Assembly (NCBI RefSeq): GCF_007828865.1 | Contig: NZ_VIVK01000001.1 | Coordinates: 2,542,001-2,606,000 of the forward strand | Length of the DNA stretch: 64,000 nt | Reading direction: 5' to 3' | From: Kribbella amoyensis | Lineage (GTDB): Bacteria; Actinomycetota; Actinomycetes; Propionibacteriales; Kribbellaceae | Part shown: positions 51,516 through 59,982 of the stretch, one piece after another | Position numbering within the stretch: position 1 is the first letter of the stretch | Layout: every line of letters starts with the position of its first letter | Made by a program: the position numbers and the translations under genes | Notes under the pieces: model-generated | Database searches by the model: none | What the model saw: the letters and a program-made list of their open reading frames with translations, nothing else | Told to the model about the DNA's origin: nothing

Positions 51516-54500
51516 CGCTTGCTCCCGATCTGATCTTCACCAGGAGCTTCGTGGCCTGGGATTGGAGGAGGCCGAACCCGCAGGTGGCTGCGATCGACTC
51601 GGCTTGGGTGGCGGCGCCGACTGCGGAGTCGCGGTCGCCTGTGGTGTGCAGGGCTCGAGCTTGGACCAGCAGGGCATCGGCCTCGATGTACGGGTAGACG
51701 CCGCGCGCGATCGTCAGGCAGGCGTCGCTCCACTCGATCGCCGCACCCGCGTCGCCGTACTCGAGCTGGGCCAGCGCCACGGTCGCCGCGGTCTGGGCCT
51801 GGGCCTTGCGGTCGCGGACGATGATCGCGAGATCGTGTGCGCGGACCGCGAGCTCCAGGGCGACGGCCCCGTCGCCGCGCTGGATCCACAGCCGGGCCAG
51901 CTCGTCCAGGGTGGAGAGCTCGCCGCGCGGATGCGACCTTGTTTGGTAGGCCACCAGCACCTCGTCGAGCAGCGCCGCAGCCTCGTCGACCTCGCCCAGT
52001 TGCCGGAGCGCGCTGGCCAGGTTGCCCCGGTTGGCGAGCGCGGACGTGGCCCGCCCGTTCTCGTTCATCCGGAGCGCGGCCGCGAGCAGGTCGGCCGCGT
52101 CGCGCAGCTCGCCCTGGTACAGCCGCGTCATGCCGAGCCCGTTGAGCGCGACGGCGCGGACGTGGCTCTCCTGGTCGGCCGCGGTCCATTCGAGGGCGCG
52201 GCTCATCCAGAGTGCGGCTTCGCCGAGCGTGCCGCGTTCGAGGTGGAGCCAGCCGACCTGGTGGGCCATGTACGCGGCCGCGAGCGGCCAGTCGACGGCG
52301 ACCGCGAGGGCGTGGCCGGTGAGACAGTCCGCCATCGAGTCGTCGTCCCGGCCGGCCGCCCACAACGCCTGACCACGGTTCATCAGCATCGCGACGCGGG
52401 CGACGTCGTCACCGGCGAGCGTGGCGGCCGCCGTCCCGGTCTGGGCCGCCTGCAGCCAGCCGTCGGCGTCCCGGCGGATCAGGAAGTACCCGCGGAGCTG
52501 GTCGGCGATCCGCCAGGTCAGCTCCCGTTCACCGATGGCCGCACTGTCCTCCACGACCGCGAGCAAGGCGCGCAGCTCGTCGTCCAGCCAGCTGAGGGCC
52601 GCCGTCTCCGACGTGAAGAACCGCTCCGGCTCGGGATGGGAGCTGAGCCGGACGAGCTGCGGGTACGCCCAGTCGACCGCGGCCGTCACCGCCTCGGCGT
52701 ACCAGGAGTACAGCCGGGTCCGCGCCGCGTCGGCCTGGCTGTCCTGGGCGAGCAGCCGGCGGGCGTACAGGCCGAGCAGGTCGTGGAACCGGTAGCGGTT
52801 CTTCGTGTGCTGCAGCAGCATGTTCGCCTCGAGCAGGTCCTCGAGGACGCGGTCGGCCTCCGCGGTCGGGATGCCGAGCAGGATCCCCGTGCTCTCGCCG
52901 CTGAAGTCGTCGCCGGGATGCAGGCTGCACAGCCGGAACGCGCGCTGCGCGGCAGGACCCAGGTCGGCGTAGCTGAGCTCGAAGCTGTTCAGCACGCTGG
53001 ACTCACCCAGGCTGAGCTCGGACAGGCGACGGTTGCCGTCGTCGAGGCGCCGGGCCAGATCGGCGATCGTCCACTCCTGCCGGGTGGCCAGTCGCGCGCC
53101 CGCGATCCGGAGCGCGAGCGGGAGCCGGGCGCAGGCCTCAGCGAGCGCGGCGACCCCGTCGGTCCCGGCGTCGAGCATCCTGGCGGTCGAGGTGATCAGC
53201 CGGACCGCGTCGTCGCGGGGCAAGGGTTCGAGGTTGACGACGTCGGCCGCGTCCAGCTCCGGCAGGCGGCGCCGGCTGGTCACGATCACGTCGCTGCGGC
53301 CCGCTCCCGGGAGCAGCGGCCGGACCTGGGCCGTGTCCTGGGCGTTGTCGAGCAGGACCAGGATCCGCCGATCGGCGAGCTCGCTGCGGAACAGTGCGGC
53401 CGCCTCCGTCTCGTCGGTACCGATCCGCCGGCTGGGCACACCGAGAGCACGCAGGAACCGGCCGAGCACCTGCAGCGGCGCGGGCGTCACCGCGTCACTA
53501 CCGCGCAGATCGGCGTAGAGCTGCCCGTCCGGGTACTCCGCGCGCAGGCGATGGGCCGCGGTCAGGGCCAACGCGGTCTTGCCGACGCCGGCGATGCCGT
53601 TGACCAGGACGGTCCGCGAGGAGAGCGCGTCCGGCCGCCGGAGCGCGGTACTGATCGTCGCCAGCTCGTCGACGCGGCCGATGAAGTCCGTCGGCGCCGT
53701 CGGGGCCTGCTGGACGACCGCTTGCTGAACGGGCGGCGCCGGGGCCCCGCTCTGCTGCCGGAGCACGGCCACCTGGGCCGCGCGGAGCCGCTCCCCGGGA
53801 TCGATGCCCAGCTGATCGGCGAGCGCGGCCCGGATCCGGTCGTACGCCGCCAGCGCCTCGGCCTGCCGACCGGCCGCGGCCAGGGTCTGGATCAGCTCGG
53901 CGTGCAACGGCTCGTCGAGCTCGTGCCGCGACGTCAGGCCGCGCAGGGTACTCAGCGCCAGCTCCGGCTCACCCACCTCGCGGGCCAGTGCGGCGAGGGC
54001 CTGGACCGCGGCGGCGTACTCGTTCGCGACCGTGATGGTGAGCGGGTGGTCGGCCAGCGTCTCCACGTCCGTCTCGCCGCGCCACAGCTCCACGGCCGTC
54101 GAGAGACCGGTGAACGCGGCGTCCGGAGCGTCGTCGGCCGCCTTCGCGGCGAGCTCGCGGAACGTCAGCAGGTCGAGCGTGTCGGATCCCACCTGCAGCC
54201 GGTAGCCCGCTCGGCTGCCGGTGATCACGGGGGCGGTTGGGCCGCCGGACTCCAGCAGTCGCCGCAGCCGAGCGATCCGGGTCTGCAGCAGGTTGCCCGC
54301 GTTGTCCGGCGCGCCTCGCGGCCAGAGCAGGTCGACGAGCTCGTCCTGGCTCACCGTGGTCCCGGCGCCGAGAGCGAGCCGGACCAGCAGGGTGCGTTGC
54401 GGACCGGAGTTGATGTTCAGCGGAGTGTCGCCGTACCGGATCTCCAGCGGCCCGAGAATCCCGATCCGGAGCGCGCCGGCCGGGGAGGCCACCGAGACCG

Positions 54501-54789
54501 TGGTGGTGCGGTGTGCCAGAGCGGCGTCCTGCAGGGCCGCGGTGTCGTGGTGGTTCAGGGACAGGGCGGCCGCGATCAGCTGGATCGACTCCGGCTTCGG
54601 GCTCCTGGTCCGGCCCTGCTCCAGGTCGCGGATCGCGGCCATGCTCAGGCCGGCCCGGTCGGCGAGATCTCGCTGGGTGAGATTCCGCTGCCGCCGGTAA
54701 GAGCGGAGCAACTCTCCGAAGCGGGCGGACGAACCCTGGACAGAAGAGATGCCCGGAGCGTCGTGGTGCGGCCGTCCGGACACAGGCAC
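51508..54789 (-). CDS. XRE-SARP(BTAD)-NB-ARC-TPR regulator (AfsR-like)
   Basis: A 1093-residue regulator. In order: an XRE-type helix-turn-helix (about 24-80, LTQRDLADRAGLSMAAIRDLEQGR), an OmpR-type winged helix (106-200), a bacterial transcriptional activation domain (207-345), an NB-ARC ATPase with P-loop GIAGVGKT (398-405), and TPR repeats (about 770-1080). SARP/AfsR proteins bind direct repeats near the -35 region. The extra XRE domain gives two DNA-binding modules. A site of matching repeats lies in its own promoter (54917-54964). Start GTG 54789. Confidence 0.93.
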   Translation of the reverse strand: MPVSGRPHHDAPGISSVQGSSARFGELLRSYRRQRNLTQRDLADRAGLSMAAIRDLEQGRTRSPKPESIQLIAAALSLNHHDTAALQDAALAHRTTTVSVASPAGALRIGILGPLEIRYGDTPLNINSGPQRTLLVRLALGAGTTVSQDELVDLLWPRGAPDNAGNLLQTRIARLRRLLESGGPTAPVITGSRAGYRLQVGSDTLDLLTFRELAAKAADDAPDAAFTGLSTAVELWRGETDVETLADHPLTITVANEYAAAVQALAALAREVGEPELALSTLRGLTSRHELDEPLHAELIQTLAAAGRQAEALAAYDRIRAALADQLGIDPGERLRAAQVAVLRQQSGAPAPPVQQAVVQQAPTAPTDFIGRVDELATISTALRRPDALSSRTVLVNGIAGVGKTALALTAAHRLRAEYPDGQLYADLRGSDAVTPAPLQVLGRFLRALGVPSRRIGTDETEAAALFRSELADRRILVLLDNAQDTAQVRPLLPGAGRSDVIVTSRRRLPELDAADVVNLEPLPRDDAVRLITSTARMLDAGTDGVAALAEACARLPLALRIAGARLATRQEWTIADLARRLDDGNRRLSELSLGESSVLNSFELSYADLGPAAQRAFRLCSLHPGDDFSGESTGILLGIPTAEADRVLEDLLEANMLLQHTKNRYRFHDLLGLYARRLLAQDSQADAARTRLYSWYAEAVTAAVDWAYPQLVRLSSHPEPERFFTSETAALSWLDDELRALLAVVEDSAAIGERELTWRIADQLRGYFLIRRDADGWLQAAQTGTAAATLAGDDVARVAMLMNRGQALWAAGRDDDSMADCLTGHALAVAVDWPLAAAYMAHQVGWLHLERGTLGEAALWMSRALEWTAADQESHVRAVALNGLGMTRLYQGELRDAADLLAAALRMNENGRATSALANRGNLASALRQLGEVDEAAALLDEVLVAYQTRSHPRGELSTLDELARLWIQRGDGAVALELAVRAHDLAIIVRDRKAQAQTAATVALAQLEYGDAGAAIEWSDACLTIARGVYPYIEADALLVQARALHTTGDRDSAVGAATQAESIAATCGFGLLQSQATKLLVKIRSGASDD

Positions 54790-54916
54790 AACCTACCGGC
54801 TAGGAGGGGTAGACAAAAGCTGATCCTGACCCTTGGTCCGAACCGAGACGTTTGCTCCGGGCAACAGAATGACCGCCTCGATGACCGATGGCCCCAGTCG
54901 GATGCCCCCGGCAAGG

Positions 54917-54964
54917 ACCTTAGCCAGGCCGATTGTCGCCCCGCTGCCCGTACCACGCCCGTAC
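54917..54964 (-). promoter_or_regulatory. SARP-type promoter of the regulator gene (site B)
   Basis: Two GTACGGGC repeats (54957-54964 and 54946-54953, minus-strand reading) 11 bp apart are followed after exactly 23 bp by TAAGGT (54917-54922), a -10 box, about 127 bp before the regulator GTG. This implies autoregulation. The same repeats lie upstream of the divergent RDD gene. Confidence 0.7.
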
Positions 54965-54999
54965 TCCGGCGCCCCTCACCGGGCGGTACGGTCCCGTCC

Positions 55000-55521
55000 A
55001 TGAACAGGTATGTGGACCCGGCGGCGGTGCTGGGCCCGGATCTCGCCAAGCGGGTCGAGCCGCTCAGGAACGGCCGGCGCTACGTCCGTCCGGGGTCCTG
55101 GACGACCGCGTTCGCGTGGCTGGTGGACTTCGCGGTGTACGTCGTCGTCCTGTTCGTCGGGATCGGCCTCCTGGCCGCGCGGGACAGCCAGTCCCCGCTC
55201 GGCTCGGACGTCGTGGGACTGGGTGTGATCGCGCTGGTGCTCGTGGTTCCGCTGCTCTACGGGATGTTCTACGGCAACGGCCGCGCGCTCGGTGGCCTGC
55301 TGACCGGGACCCGGCTCGTCCGCCTGAAGGACGGTGGCCGACTCGGCGCCAGCGCGCCGTGGGCGATGCTGGTCCGGGTCCTGCTGATGCCGTTCCTGCT
55401 GGTCGCGATCCTGGTCGGTTCGTTCAGCGGTGGCACCGGGTCGCCACCCGGCTCACTGCGACGGAGCAGCATCGACATCGAAGCCAGCAACCGGCTCTGG
55501 GCGGCCGAGTCCGCCCCCTGA
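55000..55521 (+). CDS. RDD-family membrane protein
   Basis: A 173-residue protein with three hydrophobic segments (FAWLVDFAVYVVVLFVGIGL, a middle segment, and LVRVLLMPFLLVAILVG) and the RDD-like VDFAVY and GRALGGLLTGTRLV blocks. RDD proteins are usually small membrane proteins, some linked to Na+ transport. ATG 55000 lies seven bases after TACGGT (54987-54992), suggesting a leaderless transcript. It diverges from the SARP regulator. Confidence 0.88.
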   Translation: MNRYVDPAAVLGPDLAKRVEPLRNGRRYVRPGSWTTAFAWLVDFAVYVVVLFVGIGLLAARDSQSPLGSDVVGLGVIALVLVVPLLYGMFYGNGRALGGLLTGTRLVRLKDGGRLGASAPWAMLVRVLLMPFLLVAILVGSFSGGTGSPPGSLRRSSIDIEASNRLWAAESAP

Positions 55522-55530
55522 TTCCCCGGG

Positions 55531-55578
55531 GTACGGGCCCGCTACGGGCAGGCCGTTGCCATCGGCAACACGTACCCT
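55531..55578 (+). promoter_or_regulatory. SARP-type promoter: two 11-bp repeats and -10 box (site C)
   Basis: GTACGGGC (55531-55538) and CTACGGGC (55542-55549), 11 bp apart, are followed after 23 bp by TACCCT (55573-55578), the same hexamer as in site A. The -10 is 48 bp before the secreted protein gene. A GTTGCC-ATC-GGCAAC inverted repeat lies within the 23-bp interval. Confidence 0.72.
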
Positions 55579-55626
55579 CGCCCTGAACTTTGTTTCCCTG
55601 CCAACAAATCTCGGAGGAATGTCTTC

Positions 55627-56517
55627 ATGCGTGGATCCCTCGTTGCCGGCGCGACGGCGCTGACCGTGGTCGCGGCCGGGCTGGTCGTCGCCGGTGTCAG
55701 CGTGCTGGCCCGACCGGCGACGGCGGCCGTCAGCGACGTCCCCACCGACTGCAGCGTCTCGACGGCGGCCTACCGGACGGACGGCCAGCGGCTGACCTAC
55801 CAGTACTCGGCCGGCAAGGCCGCGACCAAGGAGTACGCCGGCGACAAGCTCGGCTGGGTCCCGTCGGCCCTGCAGCAGCTCGGGGGATCCGGTGACGACA
55901 CGGTCTTCCGCAGCACCGAGTTCGCCGCCCACCCGACCGACGGCTACCTCTACAAGGTGAGCCGGACGGGTGAGCTGGTCAACGGCGCCTGGAAGGTCAC
56001 GAACGTCAGCGCGACCCGGCTGAAGTCGGGCTTCGGCTCCACCAAGCTGCTCGCGTACGGGTACCCGTACCTCTACCGGGTCACCGGCAGCTCCCTCTAC
56101 CGCTACACGGTGAACCCGACCACCGGCGTACCGTCGGCGGGCGTCAAGCTGGCCAGCACCGCCTGGAACACGGTGAACACGCTGGTGTACGAGCGGACCG
56201 GTGGCAGTGGCAGCGCCAAGACGGACGTGCTGCTCGGGACCAGGTCCAACGGGGAACTCCGCGAGTGGCGGGTCAACGTGGCGACGCCCACCCACATCTC
56301 CTCGAAGGTGCTGCGCTCGACCGGCTGGTCCGGGTTCACCAGCCTGAGCACCGGCTTCTGTGAGAAGCACCCGAACGGGCGCCCGCTGCTCGGGATCGCC
56401 GCGGACGGCAAGGCCTCGGTCCACTTCGACGCCACCAAGAACGACGGCATCGGCACCGACATCAAGGGCGGCTCGCTCGGCCTGCTCGGCTGGACCGCCA
56501 AGGCGTACGGCCAGTAG
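55627..56517 (+). CDS. Secreted protein, possible beta-propeller
   Basis: A 296-residue exported protein. A signal peptide (about 1-34, ending PATAA) is followed by repeated YxYxV/LxxG-type beta strands (LYKVSRTGELV, LYRVTGSSLYRYTV, LREWRV), which look like tachylectin-type propeller blades. Two cysteines in the mature part may form a disulfide. There is no catalytic motif. Start ATG 55627 has GGAGGA eight bases upstream. The SARP-like site C lies just upstream, so it probably belongs to the SARP regulon. Confidence 0.83.
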   Translation: MRGSLVAGATALTVVAAGLVVAGVSVLARPATAAVSDVPTDCSVSTAAYRTDGQRLTYQYSAGKAATKEYAGDKLGWVPSALQQLGGSGDDTVFRSTEFAAHPTDGYLYKVSRTGELVNGAWKVTNVSATRLKSGFGSTKLLAYGYPYLYRVTGSSLYRYTVNPTTGVPSAGVKLASTAWNTVNTLVYERTGGSGSAKTDVLLGTRSNGELREWRVNVATPTHISSKVLRSTGWSGFTSLSTGFCEKHPNGRPLLGIAADGKASVHFDATKNDGIGTDIKGGSLGLLGWTAKAYGQ

Positions 56518-56553
56518 TCCCTGGCGCTTGGAACGGTCGAGCACAATCGAGGC

Positions 56554-57363
56554 GTGGACGAAACTGCGCTGCGTGACCTGATCGGTCGACGGATGCCGGG
56601 GTACCGGATCGAGTCCGTCGAGCCGATCGGGTCCGGCCTCGACAACTCGGCGACCCTCGTGAACGGCGACCTCGTGGTCCGCTCGGCCAAGGACGGCGAC
56701 GCCGCCACGGTCGAACGCGAGGCGCGCCTGCTGGCGATCGTCGCCGGCGTCTCGCCGTTGCCGACGCCGGAACCGTTGTTCGTCGAGTCGGCGACCATGG
56801 CGTACCGGTCGCTGGCGGGCGTCCCGCTGATCGAGCAGGACGCCTCGGACGTACCGCCGGTCGCCGCGCAGCTGGACGAGTTCCTGCGGGCCCTCCACTC
56901 CGCACCGATCGAGCTCTTCGCCGACCTGGTCGAGGCCGATGTCGTGCCGTTGGCCGAGTGGCTCGACGAGGCCGCCGAGGGGTACGCAGGTGTCCGCGAG
57001 CAGATCCCCGCCCGGTATCGGGCGGGGATCGACCTGTTTCTGGGGGCCGCTCCACCGGCCGATCCCGAGGCCTTGGTCTTCTCGCACAACGACCTCGGGA
57101 TCGAGCACGTCCTGGTCGAATCGGGCGTCGTGAGCGGTGTCATCGACTGGACCGACGCGGCGCTGACCGACCCCGCGTACGACTACGGGCTCCTCCAGCG
57201 CGATCTCGGGCCGGCCGCTCCCGCCTGCCCGTCTCCGCTCGTCGAACGAGCCACCTTCTACGCTCGCTGTTCCGTCTTCGAGGACCTCGCCTACGGGCTG
57301 GAGACCGGGCGCGATCAGTACACCGCCAAGTGCCTGCGCTCGCTCGACTGGTTGTTCAGCTGA
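56554..57363 (+). CDS. APH-family phosphotransferase
   Basis: A 269-residue aminoglycoside-phosphotransferase-fold kinase. The catalytic block reads SHNDLGIEHV (Asp as base) and the metal block IDWTDAALTDPAYD. The N-terminal nucleotide loop is GSGLDNS. The substrate is unknown; such kinases often act on antibiotics, sugars or small metabolites. GTG 56554 lies six bases after CACAAT, suggesting a leaderless mRNA. It overlaps the convergent GH43 gene by eight bases. Confidence 0.9.
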   Translation: MDETALRDLIGRRMPGYRIESVEPIGSGLDNSATLVNGDLVVRSAKDGDAATVEREARLLAIVAGVSPLPTPEPLFVESATMAYRSLAGVPLIEQDASDVPPVAAQLDEFLRALHSAPIELFADLVEADVVPLAEWLDEAAEGYAGVREQIPARYRAGIDLFLGAAPPADPEALVFSHNDLGIEHVLVESGVVSGVIDWTDAALTDPAYDYGLLQRDLGPAAPACPSPLVERATFYARCSVFEDLAYGLETGRDQYTAKCLRSLDWLFS

Positions 57364-58690
57364 TCGGTCGGCCGGGTTTGCGGCGCTGGACGTAGATGCG
57401 GTTGCTCGCCGGTCCGGTCCACTCGAGCTGGACGACGCCCGGTACCGCGGCCTGGTCTCGGCGGGCCGGATCCGCCCAGTAGCCGAACCGCGGATTGCGG
57501 AAGAACGTGGCCCAGAGCTTCCCGCTCGCGTCGGCGAAGATGTTGTTGTGCCCGGCCCCGACGCCCGCGGTCCAGCGCTCCGAGTACGGTCCCTCGATCC
57601 GGTCCGCGACCGCGATGATCGCGTCGTAGGTGTACTGGGACCGGCCGGGCCCGGCGGGGTCGTACGCGTTCCGGGTGGTGCCGTCCGGGTTGGGCGAGGT
57701 CCGGTTCCAGGCGGCGTGGAGCAGGTAGTACTTGCCGCCGTGCTTGAAGACGTACGCGCCTTCGAGATAGGGCTCGGGGGAGTACGGCCGCTGCTGGAAC
57801 GCCGGGAGGTTCGTGACCGGGACGATGTCCTCCAGGTCGTCGCGGAACTTCGCGTACACATGGTTGTGCAGGACCAGCCAGGCGTCGTCACCCTCGGAGT
57901 ACAGGCTGCCGTCGATGTGGTGGTACGCGCCGGGCTCGATGAACGCCGGGCCACCTAGGACCGGATCCCCGAACGGCTTGTCGTGGTTGCCCTCGGCCAG
58001 CCGGTACGGTCCCTCGACGCCGCCCTCGCTGATCAGCAGGAACGAGCCCACCTTGCGGGAGTGGTCGCCCATGCACGCGACCAGGTACCAGGTCCCGCGG
58101 AAGTAGTGCAGCTCCGGCGCCCAGACGTCCGAGCGCTTGCCGAACTGCTCGTCGTGCCAGTACTCCTGCCACGGCGCGACCACGGTCCGCCCGGGCCGGT
58201 TCTCCCCGGCGAACTCGGGCGACCAGACCTTGCCCTTCTCGGCGTCCGGCCGGATCCCGGTGGTGTCGACCAGCCGCCACGGTCCGCGCAGGGAGGACGA
58301 GATCCACACGAAGATGCCGTCGTTCCAGGGCGCGGGCCCGCTGAGCTCGGCGGCGCGGGTGGTGCCGGTGGCGACGTACAGCGGCCGGCCGTCGACCACG
58401 AAGCAGTTGACGTACGTGTCGCGCATCCACACGCGGCCGAGTTCCTCGTCCCGGGGCCGTAGTTCGAGCGGCAGGACGAAGGAATTGTCCTCCCTGGGCC
58501 ACAGGTCTATCCGGGTGTCGGCCAGGCCGTACGGCTCGAGCTCGGGCCACGGTGGCGGATAGCGCCGGTCGGCAGTGGGTACGGCCGCGCTCGCCTGATT
58601 CGTCGAGAGCGCGGCCGCGCCGACCGCTCCGGCGAATCCGGTCAGTACTGTCCGTCGGCCGACGTGCGAACCGTTGTCGTCGCTGGGCAT
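57356..58690 (-). CDS. Secreted family 43-type glycoside hydrolase
   Basis: A 444-residue exported enzyme. The N-terminus has twin arginines followed by a hydrophobic run (GRRTVLTGFAGAVGAAAL) and an AxA cleavage site near residue 36, so it is probably a Tat substrate. The mature part is a five-bladed-propeller GH43-like domain, with SDVWAPELHYFRGTWYLVA, HIDGSLYSEGDDAWL and EPYLEGAYVFKHGGKYYLL, the last holding a likely catalytic Glu. It would act on plant polysaccharides such as arabinan. Start ATG 58690 has AAAGGAC upstream and lies inside the ROK gene, overlapping by 49 bp. Confidence 0.9.
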   Translation of the reverse strand: MPSDDNGSHVGRRTVLTGFAGAVGAAALSTNQASAAVPTADRRYPPPWPELEPYGLADTRIDLWPREDNSFVLPLELRPRDEELGRVWMRDTYVNCFVVDGRPLYVATGTTRAAELSGPAPWNDGIFVWISSSLRGPWRLVDTTGIRPDAEKGKVWSPEFAGENRPGRTVVAPWQEYWHDEQFGKRSDVWAPELHYFRGTWYLVACMGDHSRKVGSFLLISEGGVEGPYRLAEGNHDKPFGDPVLGGPAFIEPGAYHHIDGSLYSEGDDAWLVLHNHVYAKFRDDLEDIVPVTNLPAFQQRPYSPEPYLEGAYVFKHGGKYYLLHAAWNRTSPNPDGTTRNAYDPAGPGRSQYTYDAIIAVADRIEGPYSERWTAGVGAGHNNIFADASGKLWATFFRNPRFGYWADPARRDQAAVPGVVQLEWTGPASNRIYVQRRKPGRPIS

Positions 58691-59907
58691 GGGCGGTGTC
58701 CTTTCCGTGGACCTGCGGGGTCGTCGAGCGAGGCCACGTCGGCCTCGGGGTAGCCCACCAACAGGGGGCTGTTGTGGAACAGGGCAGCCAGGGCGCCGAT
58801 CGCGCCGGCCTCGTCGGCGAGCTCGGCCGCCTGGACCGACGGGCTCGCGTCGTCTCCGGGAAGCACCTCGCGGAGGACAGCGGCGGCGATCCGGTTCACG
58901 AGTACTGGGGCGAGCTGGGTGATCTCGCCGCCGATCACGATCCTGGCCGGGTTCAGGGCCAACGCGGCGCGGCCCATCACCCGGCCGACGGCGGCCGCGG
59001 CGTCCCGTAGTACCTGGTCGACCGCGGGGTGATGGGCAGCGGTCCCGAGGTCGGTGAGGTTGTCCAGCGGTACTCCGTTGGCGCGGCAGGCGGCGAGTAC
59101 GGCCGGGATGGAGGCGACGGTTTCGAGGCAACCGAGCTTGCCGCAGCGGCAGGGGCGGCCGTCTGGTTGGACGGTGACGTGACCGAATTCGCCGGCCAGG
59201 CCGCTGGCCCCGGTGACCAGCCGCCCGCCGACCACGAGTCCGCCGCCGACCCCGTCCCCGAGCCGCAGGTACAGGAGGTCCTCGACCACGCCGTCCCCGC
59301 TGATCGCCTCGGCCAACGCGGCGAGCCTGGTGTTGTTGTCGACGATCGTGGGAGCGTCGAACCTTTCGGCGAACGCGGGGCCGACGGTCTCGGTACCAGG
59401 GCTCGCTGTTGTTGGTGTGGTGGTGGGCGCGGGGTACGGGCCGGGGACGCCGAGGCCGATGCCCTGCAAGGCACCGAGGTGGACGCGCGCCTCGGTGCTC
59501 AGGGTGCCGATCAACGCGAAGGCCTGGGTGATCCGCGCCGGCCAGGAGCTGTCGTCCTCGTACGGCGCGGATCCCGACAGGAGGATCTCGTGCGAGGCGT
59601 CCGCGACCACGACGTGGACCCGGCGATGACCGAAATCGACGCCCAGGTACTGCCCGGACCCCGGATCGAGCGCCAGCCGCTCGGCCGGCCGCCCGCTCCC
59701 TTCCCGGCGGCCCGCGTCGGTGTCGACGACCACGATCGCGCCCCGGTGCAGCAACCGGCCGGTGACCTCCGACAACGTGGACCGGGACAGCCCGACCAGC
59801 TCGGCGATCTCCCCGCGGCTCATCGCGCCGCCCTCGCGCAAGGCCCGCAGTACCCGCTCCTCGTGCGTCCGCCGCACCAGCGCGTGAACTCCGATCCGCC
59901 TCGCCAT
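58642..59907 (-). CDS. ROK-family transcriptional regulator
   Basis: A 421-residue ROK repressor with a winged HTH (MSRGEIAELVGLSRSTLSEV), an ASKHA domain and an intact zinc motif CRCGKLGCLE. It resembles XylR/NagC-type regulators of sugar genes. A strong promoter, TTGTCA-N18-TAGAGT, puts the start site at the ATG itself, so the mRNA should be leaderless. It overlaps the GH43 gene by 49 bases and most likely controls it. Confidence 0.93.
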   Translation of the reverse strand: MARRIGVHALVRRTHEERVLRALREGGAMSRGEIAELVGLSRSTLSEVTGRLLHRGAIVVVDTDAGRREGSGRPAERLALDPGSGQYLGVDFGHRRVHVVVADASHEILLSGSAPYEDDSSWPARITQAFALIGTLSTEARVHLGALQGIGLGVPGPYPAPTTTPTTASPGTETVGPAFAERFDAPTIVDNNTRLAALAEAISGDGVVEDLLYLRLGDGVGGGLVVGGRLVTGASGLAGEFGHVTVQPDGRPCRCGKLGCLETVASIPAVLAACRANGVPLDNLTDLGTAAHHPAVDQVLRDAAAAVGRVMGRAALALNPARIVIGGEITQLAPVLVNRIAAAVLREVLPGDDASPSVQAAELADEAGAIGALAALFHNSPLLVGYPEADVASLDDPAGPRKGHRPCPATTTVRTSADGQY

Positions 59908-59913
59908 GACGGC

Positions 59914-59943
59914 ACTCTAGGAACGCCCGAATTTTTTTGACAA
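59914..59943 (-). promoter_or_regulatory. Promoter of the ROK regulator gene
   Basis: On the minus strand TTGTCA (59938-59943) and TAGAGT (59914-59919) are spaced by 18 bp and end six bases before the ATG. The flanking TTTGTC and CTTGTC repeats may be a regulator site. Confidence 0.6.
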
Positions 59944-59982
59944 GACTCCGGACAAATTAACCCGGAGGATCCACGGCGACGA

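Noticed and set aside
51139-55521. A very long plus-strand open frame of about 1460 codons ending in the RDD protein
   Set aside because: Its first 1280 codons are antisense to the SARP regulator, with Arg/Gly/Val-rich low-information sequence. Only the last 174 codons (from 55000) are a real gene.
59425-59445. GTACGGGC near 59432 as another SARP site
   Set aside because: It lies inside the ROK coding sequence, has no second repeat 11 bp away and no matching -10 box.
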